Both the position numbers and the translations under genes were made by a program. This document shows, one piece after another, positions 25,072-32,042 of a DNA stretch of 32,042 nucleotides (its first letter is position 1; each line of letters starts with the position of its first letter). The DNA is from JADHUC01 sp964617665 (lineage in GTDB: Bacteria; Planctomycetota; Planctomycetia; Pirellulales; Pirellulaceae). The stretch is taken from NCBI GenBank assembly GCA_964617665.1, contig CAZUAH010000102.1, forward strand, positions 1 to 32,042, in the 5' to 3' direction. The notes below the pieces were generated by a model. The model was not told the DNA's origin, searched no databases, and saw only the letters and a program-made list of their open reading frames with translations.

Positions 25072-26610
25072 TCAGCCAACGGACAGGTCCACCCAATCGA
25101 CACCGATTTTCCGAGCGACATAGGCGGCCTTTTGGAGATGGTCGCCATACGTCATCATCCAATGAGAATCGCGCACCTCGTTCAGAAGCTGCTGCCAGTC
25201 GCCATCCACTTCCACGTCTTGTTGCGTGCGACAGATTTCGTGGAAAGGGTTCTTCTTGATGGTCCCCGTGTACCCTAGCCATCGACCGGTGGCGTACTCT
25301 GGATTGACGAACGTCACTCGCTGGCCGACGTTCATATCGACCTTGGGAGCCGCGCCTGTGTCCGACTCGTAATGCGTCATGATCTTGGCAGGCTCGTACT
25401 TGGCTCCGTCCATGCGGCGCGGGGCGCTGCAGTGGGCACAAGTGACGATTCCGCGATGCGGGAAGGTCGAATTGTGCAGAAACACGGGATTACCAGAAAC
25501 GTAATGCAGCAAAATACCCGATGGGATCACCACAAAATCCGATTCGCAAAATGCCAACAGGCCCTCGTCGTTGATCCAGCTCAAAGGCATACAAGGAGTC
25601 GTATTGGCGATGGGCAAGACGCGCCCCATACATCCGCTGATCGTGAACGCCGTCGCGTTGTGTTCGCGCATCCACTGTCTGAAGATCTCGTAAACAAGGA
25701 AGGCGTTCACGACGAAATGCTTCTTGGTCGCCAAGGTCGTGCCCGACAGAGCAAGGTATTTCTCCGTCCGCTGTTCCGCGCGTGACGTTGCTTCAACGTC
25801 CGATTTCGCCTGATCAAAGCGTTTCTTGAGGTCGTCATAGGTGACGTCGATGATCTGCAGACCGTATTTCTCGCGAGCGACCGCGGGCGCCTCCGAATCA
25901 TACTTGCCCCAAGCGCCGCCCAAAGCCACGATTTTGCGGCCGATGAAGTTGTTCAGCCCGTACAGCGATTGCAGCCGCCACAGGACTTCGTGGTAGTCAT
26001 CCACAACGACATCCAAAACCGTGGGGCCGCCATGATCGGCGGCTGTGTTCCCCAGCCATGTTTCCGGGCAGTCCGGTTTCAGATAGCGAGTGCTGAGCGC
26101 CTCGTACCAGTAGTACGTTGGACCGGCCTCGTGGCGTGCGAAGATGATCGTGTCCTTGTCTCGCTTGTCGGGAAAGCAAGCTTTCAGTACATCTCCTCGC
26201 CCAGTGGCTGGGAAAACCATCACAACGTCATAGTCAGTCTGATGGATGTTGCGTGCTTCCCGGACCGAGGCTACTTTGACCAGCGGAAGCAACTCGAGCG
26301 GAAAGGTGGCTTTCGAGCCCAGCGTCCGAAGCTCGCCGTCTATCCTCCGCATCTCCTCCGCTGCTGCCTGCGGGGAGTTGATTCTTCCCCAGGACCGCCA
26401 AGAAGTCGCCTCACGCCGCTTGTGCACAGTGTGCATCAGCACCGGTTGAACCCGCAGCGGCTTTCCCGTGACGACTGGCGGTCGATTCGGATCCCAGGCG
26501 TCTTTCTCTTCAGCAGCCCGGCCGCTGGCAGCCATTCCGAAAACGCCGCCGGCAAGACCGGTTGTCGTCACGCCAGTAAACTGCCTGCGATTCATTTGCG
26601 GTTTGGTCAT
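25072..26610 (-). CDS. Tat-exported protein resembling L-fucose isomerase family
   Basis: This 512-residue protein starts with a twin-arginine signal (MNRRQFTG, then a weakly hydrophobic TTTGLAGGVFGMAASG), so it should be folded before export. The middle (about 120-260) looks Rossmann-like with DYHEVLWRLQSLYGLNNFIGRK followed by IVALGG. The C-terminal half has ISGCMGRVLPI, NTTPCMPLSWIN and CESDFVVIPSGILLHYVSG, and a late HEICRTQQDVEVDGDW. The overall layout recalls fucose/arabinose isomerase-like proteins, but I do not see a decisive catalytic motif, so the name is tentative. TAGGAGG lies six bases before the ATG. It is transcribed in the same direction as the secreted PHP gene downstream and the CocE gene upstream. 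Confidence 0.85.
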   Translation of the reverse strand: MTKPQMNRRQFTGVTTTGLAGGVFGMAASGRAAEEKDAWDPNRPPVVTGKPLRVQPVLMHTVHKRREATSWRSWGRINSPQAAAEEMRRIDGELRTLGSKATFPLELLPLVKVASVREARNIHQTDYDVVMVFPATGRGDVLKACFPDKRDKDTIIFARHEAGPTYYWYEALSTRYLKPDCPETWLGNTAADHGGPTVLDVVVDDYHEVLWRLQSLYGLNNFIGRKIVALGGAWGKYDSEAPAVAREKYGLQIIDVTYDDLKKRFDQAKSDVEATSRAEQRTEKYLALSGTTLATKKHFVVNAFLVYEIFRQWMREHNATAFTISGCMGRVLPIANTTPCMPLSWINDEGLLAFCESDFVVIPSGILLHYVSGNPVFLHNSTFPHRGIVTCAHCSAPRRMDGAKYEPAKIMTHYESDTGAAPKVDMNVGQRVTFVNPEYATGRWLGYTGTIKKNPFHEICRTQQDVEVDGDWQQLLNEVRDSHWMMTYGDHLQKAAYVARKIGVDWVDLSVG

Positions 26611-26688
26611 TGTGTGCCTCCTATCCTTCGGTGCTGTCGATCCATTCGATATTTCAGAGTGACAAGGTGATCTCGAAAGTGATTGATG

Positions 26689-26758
26689 TTCTTGCCCACC
26701 ATATTCTTGCCCTATCCGGGCTCGTAGAAGAGGAGGGCAGGAATATGATGGGCAAGAA
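26689..26758. repeat. Palindrome with 25-bp arms
   Basis: Bases 26689-26713 and 26734-26758 are reverse complements at 23 of 25 positions, with a 20-base loop. Each arm contains two related half-units (ttcttgccc, then ttcttgccct on the left). It sits upstream of the isomerase-like gene and downstream of the CocE gene. It may be a REP-like element or a transcript-end structure. Confidence 0.65.
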
Positions 26759-26814
26759 TATTCTCAATGTGCTGCCTGGAAACCTGTGAGTCCATTAAGC
26801 GATGCAAACTCTCC

Positions 26815-28728
26815 CTAGCGATTCGATTGATAAAGCGGCAGCGTGATTGCCGACGGATGTAGTGCGTCGTGATGGATCGTATTTCTGGCGATCCGTTCGC
26901 GCCGATCGGTGGGATCGCCGAGGTTGCGGTTGATGTCGAAGTTGGGGAAATTGCTGCTGCAGATGTAGATCTGGATACGGTGTCCGGCAGCGAACCGATT
27001 CGCAGCGGGCTGCAGGGGAAGCTCGATCTGGTAGATCTCGCCCGGTTTCATCAGCACCGGCTTCTCGAAACCATCGCGGTAGCGAGCACGCAGGATGCCT
27101 TCGGAAACGGGAAACCCGTAGCCGCTCGGACAATCCTCGCTGGGCGGGTACACGTCAACAAGTTTCACGTAGAAGTCCGTGTCGGGGGCATCCGACGATA
27201 TCCAGAGTCTCACGCTGACATTCCCTGCGATTCGAACGTCATATTTCAGAGGCTTCGTCTGAAACACCAGCACATCTGGACGGTCGGCGATGGGCTTGCC
27301 CGGATATCCGTGCCCAGGGAGCGTCGCAAGGTCGATCTGGTCGCGCGGCCCCATGCCAGCGAATCCGGATCTAGCCGCCGGGCCATAGGCAATGATGCAG
27401 CGACCGTTGCTGGACACCGTGTTCTTCGGATCGTATGCGTATCCGGTCGATGCCTGGCTTTCGTCGGGCTTCTCCCGTCGCAACTCGCCATCTTGGTGAA
27501 GATAGAACGGAACTTCCGTCGTGTTCGGGGGCGGCCATCTATCGGATTCGATCCATCTGCCACCGTGGTTCACTCGCCCATTGGACGCGCGGCGTCCGTC
27601 GCCGGCTCCCATCATGAAGAACTTGACGGGCGGCCCGAGGTCGGTCTTGTTGTCGCCCTTCATCCAACGATCAAACCACGCCAATTCCATCCGAAGGAAG
27701 TCTTGGTAGCTGGATATCCGCCCTCCTTCGTTGCCGAAGTTTACATCTCCAACGGTCGTTCGGAAGTTGTTGTGCGTCCAGGGACCGATCAACAGATGTT
27801 GGTTCTTGCGTCCGATGCTGACCATCTTCTGATAGCCATCGCTGATCGTCCGCGGATACCAGTCGAACCAGCTCGTGACCCACAGAATTGGCATGTCCGG
27901 GAACGATTCGAAATACTCGTCCATGCCAAAGCCCGGCTGTCGCCAGAAGTCGTTGTACTCGTAGTTCTCGAAATAGAGTTGAAACGCCGCATCTTCATAA
28001 GCGGGCAGTTTGGCCAGCGGCGTCTTGCCTCGTTCCCATGGAATCCGGTCGGCCCACTGAAGGAAGTTCTGACTGCCCATCATGGCTCGAACGCCCGAAG
28101 CCGCCGTTGGATCCCTTCGAGCCTCCTGGCTGCTGGCCGCCACGCTCAGTATCCATCGAAGCAACCCCAGATGGAGCGCTCCGCCGCATCGCATGCTGTA
28201 GTGATATGCGTTGATGGGGCCTTGATGCGGGATCATGGTCACTAGTGCAGGCGGATTCTGCGTGGCCGCGTGATACTGGACCCAAGCCATGTGGGACACG
28301 CCATGCATTCCAACCTTGCCGTTTGACGCCGGATGCTTGGCAAGCCACGCGATGGTGTCATATCCATCTTCCGGTTCGTCACGGAAAGGGAAGAAGACGC
28401 CTTCCGACTTGCCGCGTCCTCGGCAGTCCTGCACGGCGGAGAGATACCCGTGGTGGGCAAAGAACCGCACCTTATCAGGGCCCCAGGACGACTTGCCGTA
28501 CGGCGTACGCATCAGCACCACGGGCAACTTGCCGGGTAGTCGCTTTCCGCCTGCTGCAGGAAAATGCAGATCCGTCGCCAACTTCACCCCGTCCCGCATC
28601 GGGACCATCGCATCGCGTTCCACGATTACATCGTAGGGTTGCCGAGTCCTTTCTGCGGCCAGTGCTGTTGCACCACTCACGAACGTCGCCAAGAGCAGGC
28701 TGAAGGGAAGGTGGGGTTGGGCCTTCAT
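26815..28728 (-). CDS. Secreted CocE/NonD-family alpha/beta hydrolase
   Basis: This 637-residue protein of the X-Pro dipeptidyl-peptidase (S15)/CocE group has a signal peptide (SLLLATFVSGATALAAE). The hydrolase domain shows MRTPYGK, DCRGRGKSEG, nucleophile S145 in GMHGVSHMA, D289 in VTSWFDWYP and H319 in IGPWTHNN, giving a complete Ser-Asp-His triad. The C-terminal jelly-roll domain (about 430-637) contains DVRIAGNVSVRLWISSDAPDTDF. Such enzymes cleave esters or amides, for example acylated substrates and beta-lactam-like side chains; the substrate here is unknown. The ATG at 28728 has GGAGG eight bases upstream. The gene is divergent from cinA. Confidence 0.94.
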   Translation of the reverse strand: MKAQPHLPFSLLLATFVSGATALAAERTRQPYDVIVERDAMVPMRDGVKLATDLHFPAAGGKRLPGKLPVVLMRTPYGKSSWGPDKVRFFAHHGYLSAVQDCRGRGKSEGVFFPFRDEPEDGYDTIAWLAKHPASNGKVGMHGVSHMAWVQYHAATQNPPALVTMIPHQGPINAYHYSMRCGGALHLGLLRWILSVAASSQEARRDPTAASGVRAMMGSQNFLQWADRIPWERGKTPLAKLPAYEDAAFQLYFENYEYNDFWRQPGFGMDEYFESFPDMPILWVTSWFDWYPRTISDGYQKMVSIGRKNQHLLIGPWTHNNFRTTVGDVNFGNEGGRISSYQDFLRMELAWFDRWMKGDNKTDLGPPVKFFMMGAGDGRRASNGRVNHGGRWIESDRWPPPNTTEVPFYLHQDGELRREKPDESQASTGYAYDPKNTVSSNGRCIIAYGPAARSGFAGMGPRDQIDLATLPGHGYPGKPIADRPDVLVFQTKPLKYDVRIAGNVSVRLWISSDAPDTDFYVKLVDVYPPSEDCPSGYGFPVSEGILRARYRDGFEKPVLMKPGEIYQIELPLQPAANRFAAGHRIQIYICSSNFPNFDINRNLGDPTDRRERIARNTIHHDALHPSAITLPLYQSNR

Positions 28729-28859
28729 TAAACACGCCTCCGACCGTAAACTCTGTTATGGAAGCGAATTGCGGCACGGGAGCCCGGGACGGCGTTCGCG
28801 TTAGTGTAGTCCGTTCAAGGGACAATCGGAAGCAGTCATAACGTTTTGGAGTCTTGTGA

Positions 28860-30104
28860 ATGCAGGCGGAAGTGATCGCGATCGGCGATGAATTGACCAG
28901 TGGTCAGCGGCTGGACACGAACAGCCAGTGGATCAGCCAGCGGCTGAACGATCTGGGTATTCGTGTTCTGTACCACACGACCGTGGGCGATGATTTAGTG
29001 GCCGGTGTCGAAGTATTTCGTATCGCATTAGGTCGCGCTGATTTAGTTGTCAGCAGCGGAGGGCTGGGGCCGACTGCCGATGATCTGACTCGCGAGGCTG
29101 TCTCGCAAGCTGTCGGTGCCGAATTGGTCATGAACCAGGAGGCGTTGGATCATATCCGCGCATTATTCGCACGCCGCCGGTATCAGATGCCGGAACGAAA
29201 CGTGGTACAAGCCATGTTCCCCGTGGGCAGCCGCATGGTGCCGAATCCTGACGGGACAGCGCCCGGTATCGACATGGAAGTGCCACGCGACGATGACGAG
29301 ACCACTCGGCTGTTCGCTCTGCCGGGCGTTCCCGCAGAGCTGCATGACATGTGGGCGAGCACGGTCGAGCCCGCAATCATCTCGCGGCTTGGCGACGACC
29401 GCCGTTTCATCCGACATCGGCTGATCCGGTGCTTTGGCGCGGGTGAGAGCCCAATCGAGAAGATGCTCCCGGATTTGATCCGACGCGATCGTGAGCCAAC
29501 CGTAGGCATTACCGCAAGCAAGGCCACGATCACACTGAGAATTACCGCAGAAGGCCCTACGCCGGAGGCTTGCGACGAAGCCATGAAGCCGACCGTGGCC
29601 ACGATCCACGAGTGCTTGGGCGATTTGGTGTTCGGCGAAGGCGAGGACGAACTGCACGATGTCCTCGTACGGATGTTGAAGGAGAAACGACAGACATTGG
29701 CGACCATCGAATGTGGATCTGGCGGAATACTGGCCGAATGGCTGAGCGAAGCGGACCCAGAGATGGAGACTTACCTCGGCGGCACGGTCGCGCGAAACCC
29801 GAACGTCCAGACGCACGCAGCCGGCACCGAGAAAACTGCCGGAGAGAATCTCAAGGACAAAGCGATTGTGAAGGCGATGGCCCAGCGTTGCCGGGACGAG
29901 TACCATGCAGATTACGCCTTGGCGCTCGGCCCATTTCCAAAGGTTCGCGACGACGGAACGCCGCCAGGCAAAGTGCACTTCGCCCTGGCCAGTCCGAACG
30001 GCATCGTCACTAAGTCCTCACTGTACGCCGCGCACCCAGAAATACGGACGTTACTTGCGGTGAAACAAACGCTGAACCTTCTTCGGCTGACTTTGATGGG
30101 GTAG
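28860..30104 (+). CDS. cinA: CinA-family protein with altered C-terminal amidase site
   Basis: This 414-residue protein has the usual CinA layout. The N-terminal MoCF-like domain (1-165) shows IAIGDELTSGQ, DTNSQWIS, VVSSGGLGPTADDLTREA and LFALPGVPAEL. A middle domain follows, and then a C-terminal PncC-like domain (about 265-414). Family CinA/PncC proteins deamidate nicotinamide mononucleotide with a Ser in the motif ESCTGG; here that stretch reads ECGSGG (284-289), so the Ser position is C285. The later GP-x-G substrate region is also degenerate (LGPFPKVRDDG). The N-terminal domain looks intact, so a pyrophosphatase-type role is possible while amidase activity is doubtful. GGAG lies eight bases before the ATG. 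The gene is convergent with the sulfatase. Confidence 0.92.
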   Translation: MQAEVIAIGDELTSGQRLDTNSQWISQRLNDLGIRVLYHTTVGDDLVAGVEVFRIALGRADLVVSSGGLGPTADDLTREAVSQAVGAELVMNQEALDHIRALFARRRYQMPERNVVQAMFPVGSRMVPNPDGTAPGIDMEVPRDDDETTRLFALPGVPAELHDMWASTVEPAIISRLGDDRRFIRHRLIRCFGAGESPIEKMLPDLIRRDREPTVGITASKATITLRITAEGPTPEACDEAMKPTVATIHECLGDLVFGEGEDELHDVLVRMLKEKRQTLATIECGSGGILAEWLSEADPEMETYLGGTVARNPNVQTHAAGTEKTAGENLKDKAIVKAMAQRCRDEYHADYALALGPFPKVRDDGTPPGKVHFALASPNGIVTKSSLYAAHPEIRTLLAVKQTLNLLRLTLMG

Positions 30105-30184
30105 GACGCAAGGATATGTTGCGCTAGCCGGGGCATGTTCGCTTGGTGCCTTCACGGTATCATCGAGCGTCTGCTGCGCACGGC

Positions 30185-30320
30185 GTAGGCCGGACCGAGG
30201 CCGAATCCCTGCCGGAACGGCGCAAACCGGTTCACACGCCATGACAACCGATTCCGTCGACAGGCCCATTTAGCGAGGCCGACGTTCCGGCAATTGTGCG
30301 GTTTGCTTGGTCCGGCCTAC
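30185..30320. repeat. Inverted REP-like repeats between convergent genes
   Basis: gtaggccggacc (30185-30196) is exactly inverted at 30309-30320. Between them tgccggaa (30210-30217) is inverted at 30285-30292 and gcaaaccg (30222-30229) at 30299-30306. The order of inner units differs, so it looks like two related elements in opposite orientation rather than one simple hairpin. Units of this type are common between genes in planctomycetes (from memory). It fills most of the 236-base gap between the cinA and sulfatase stops. Confidence 0.6.
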
Positions 30321-30340
30321 AAATTGGTGCGCAGAATGGT

Positions 30341-32042
30341 CTAGCGATCGCGCCCTGGCAACGGCCAATAGGGATTCTCGTAAACGTAGGGCGGCTCAAA
30401 GTCGTTCGGCGGGCCGCCCCAACGGTCGTACATCACCTTCATCCATTGCTGAACCAATTCCGGCGGTTCGAGCTGACTCCCGTGGTCGTTGGTTTCTTCG
30501 ATCCAGTCATCCAATGCGCCGCGGAGTTGCTGCAACACGCGACGATGCTCCGGGGCAGCCGAACCCGCGAGATTGTTGATTTCGTACGGGTCGTTTTCCA
30601 GGTCGTACAATTCCTCGTCGGGCATGCGCGGAGCCAAGAGCCTTCGCTGCACCGCGTTCAGCTTGCCTTCCTTGTGCAGTTCGCGCAGCAGAGGAATCAC
30701 GGGATACATCGCCTCTTTGTGGGCGTGGAAGAAAAGAAACGGGCGATCGGGGATGTAGTTGCGGATGTACCGGTAGCGATCGCTCCGTACACTTCGGATC
30801 CGCTGCACCACCTCGTCGTGCCTGTCGCGGTGCGTGAATACGTAGCGGCGCGGCGGATCGGCGTCTGGGCCAAGGAAAATTCGACTTTGCATCCCCGCTG
30901 GCTTCTTCAGACCTGCGAAAGAAAGCGTTGTGGCGGTTAGGTCGAGCAGGCTGACAAGTTGTTCGTCGACTGTCCCGGCGCGGTATTGGGGCGGCTGGGG
31001 GTAGTTTTTGGGCCAGCGGATGATCAGCGGCACAAGGTTGCCTCGGTCGTAGCACCAGCCGATCCCGCGGATCTCGATGCGTCCCTGGTCGGCGAAGAAG
31101 ACGACAATCGTGTCGTCGGCCATTCCGTCCGCTTCCAGTCGCTCGAGAATTTCTCCCACGCGTTGATCCAGACCGCAGATACAATCCAGGTAGCCCGCCC
31201 AGTCTCGTCGCGCGACAGGGTGATCCGGGTAGTAGGGCGGAAGCGTCACCTTCTGGGGATCGACGATTGAGGGATGCACCTGACTGCCGAACGCTGGTGC
31301 GTGTTTCGATCCGACCCATCCGCTACCCGGCCCGCGTTCCCGACCAGGACGTTCAGCAATGGGGAAGTTGACGTGAGCGAAAAACGGCTGGTTCTCCTTC
31401 AGGTCGGCCCACTGATCTGTGTGGAATAGGCGGATTTCGTTGTCGACGTCCAGAACGCGTGAATCAACCGTCCCGCCCTCCGGAGCCTTCTGTGCTTGCT
31501 GCCGTCGACGGTTGTCGGCGTCGGTTCGGCGCAGCACCGGGCCTTCGACCTCGAAGTTAAGATCTATCTTGCACGTGCCTACCATCTTGTCGCCCAGCAT
31601 ACGGATGTTGGCGCTATGGTAGCCGGCATCGATCAGTCGGTGTGTGATCGGGCGAACGCCGTTTGGTAAATGATAGTTGTCATGCCGGTGTGATCGCATG
31701 TGCTGCGCGTCAATAGTCGTGGCGTGCATGCCAGTCATGAACGCCGATCGACTGGGCGCGCAAATCGGAACGGTGCTGAACGCCGCGGTGTATTGCATCC
31801 CCTGAGCGGCCAATTGGTCCAAGTGTGGCGTCTGGACGAGCGGAGTCCCATAACAGCCCAGGTCCGGTCCAATATTGTCTGCGATCAGCCAGAGGATATT
31901 CGGTTGGCGCGCTTGCTTTTCAGCGACCCTTGTGTCGTCGGTTTTCGCAGGCAAGATGAAGCCCATCCAGACGATCACTATTAGAGAGAAACGTGAGCGG
32001 ACACCAGAACCATTGTTGACTTGCCTGGTATTTTGGGGGCGT
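30341..32042 (-). CDS. Exported sulfatase with unusual active-site residues; start may lie outside the window
   Basis: This is a sulfatase-fold protein with the formylglycine motif ICAPSRSAFMTG; C73 (numbering from GTG 31978) would be converted to formylglycine. Other landmarks are PNILWLIADNIGPDLGCYG, TPHLDQLAAQG, FFADQGR (295-300), VPLIIRWP and the C-terminal DEELYDLENDPYEINNLAG. The first metal pair reads D34-N35 where family members usually have two acids. The stretch RGIGWCYD has Ile at 306 where a Lys (RGKQFLYD-like) is common. GTG 31978 and ATG 31966 lack ribosome sites and would cut into the hydrophobic segment SLIVIVWMGFILPA. The frame stays open to 32042 and supplies the basic RSR before that segment, so the true start is probably beyond the edge. 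The substrate would be a sulfate ester. Confidence 0.88.
   Translation of the reverse strand, partial: RPQNTRQVNNGSGVRSRFSLIVIVWMGFILPAKTDDTRVAEKQARQPNILWLIADNIGPDLGCYGTPLVQTPHLDQLAAQGMQYTAAFSTVPICAPSRSAFMTGMHATTIDAQHMRSHRHDNYHLPNGVRPITHRLIDAGYHSANIRMLGDKMVGTCKIDLNFEVEGPVLRRTDADNRRRQQAQKAPEGGTVDSRVLDVDNEIRLFHTDQWADLKENQPFFAHVNFPIAERPGRERGPGSGWVGSKHAPAFGSQVHPSIVDPQKVTLPPYYPDHPVARRDWAGYLDCICGLDQRVGEILERLEADGMADDTIVVFFADQGRIEIRGIGWCYDRGNLVPLIIRWPKNYPQPPQYRAGTVDEQLVSLLDLTATTLSFAGLKKPAGMQSRIFLGPDADPPRRYVFTHRDRHDEVVQRIRSVRSDRYRYIRNYIPDRPFLFFHAHKEAMYPVIPLLRELHKEGKLNAVQRRLLAPRMPDEELYDLENDPYEINNLAGSAAPEHRRVLQQLRGALDDWIEETNDHGSQLEPPELVQQWMKVMYDRWGGPPNDFEPPYVYENPYWPLPGRDR

Noticed and set aside
26869..28245. 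458-codon open frame antisense to the CocE hydrolase
   Set aside because: No family features and no ribosome site; the opposite strand has a complete Ser-Asp-His hydrolase.

Overview
The window looks like a chromosomal segment of a planctomycete, probably Pirellulales-like. I infer this from the gene content: an exported sulfatase, an exported two-heme protein of the HzsA-related type, Gfo/Idh oxidoreductases, exported PHP and CocE hydrolases, and REP-like palindromes of a kind I associate with that phylum. The DNA is moderately GC-rich, and genes lie on both strands in short operons. No rRNA, tRNA, CRISPR array, transposase or integrase was seen.

Left part (1-13996) is mostly housekeeping metabolism with a strong folate one-carbon theme. 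It holds formate-tetrahydrofolate ligase (fhs, C-terminus cut by the window edge), a single-protein fusion of the glycine-cleavage T protein with an SHMT-like domain, purH, purN and fmt. These are the producer of 10-formyl-THF, its three main consumers, and the glycine/serine enzymes. A translationally coupled signalling pair sits between them (4680-8100, minus strand): a membrane hybrid histidine kinase and a response regulator with a PP2C/SpoIIE phosphatase. Next comes a small zone of decay (8178-9020) with a frameshifted copy of the 3' end of the gcvT-glyA gene and a toxin-antitoxin pair whose toxin is frameshifted. Mannose-6-phosphate isomerase (manA) closes this part.

Right part (14153-32042) is accessory and mostly exported. 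A plus-strand run encodes a discoidin-propeller-diheme HzsA-related protein, a Gfo/Idh oxidoreductase, a secreted seven-repeat propeller fused to a PHP metallohydrolase, and a GNAT acetyltransferase. A diheme cytochrome c peroxidase overlaps a lone FetA-like ABC ATPase. Minus-strand genes follow for a second secreted PHP protein, a Tat-exported isomerase-like protein and a secreted CocE/NonD hydrolase. The window ends with a plus-strand CinA homologue and a convergent sulfatase whose start may lie outside the window. Palindromic repeats sit in several of these gaps (18206, 24943, 26689, 30185).

How the genes may work together: the left genes can feed formate carbon into purines, initiator fMet-tRNA, glycine and serine. 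The right genes resemble a periplasmic or outer-surface toolkit for oxidising and hydrolysing an unknown substrate. That function is inference from exported domains and gene order, not shown by the sequence.
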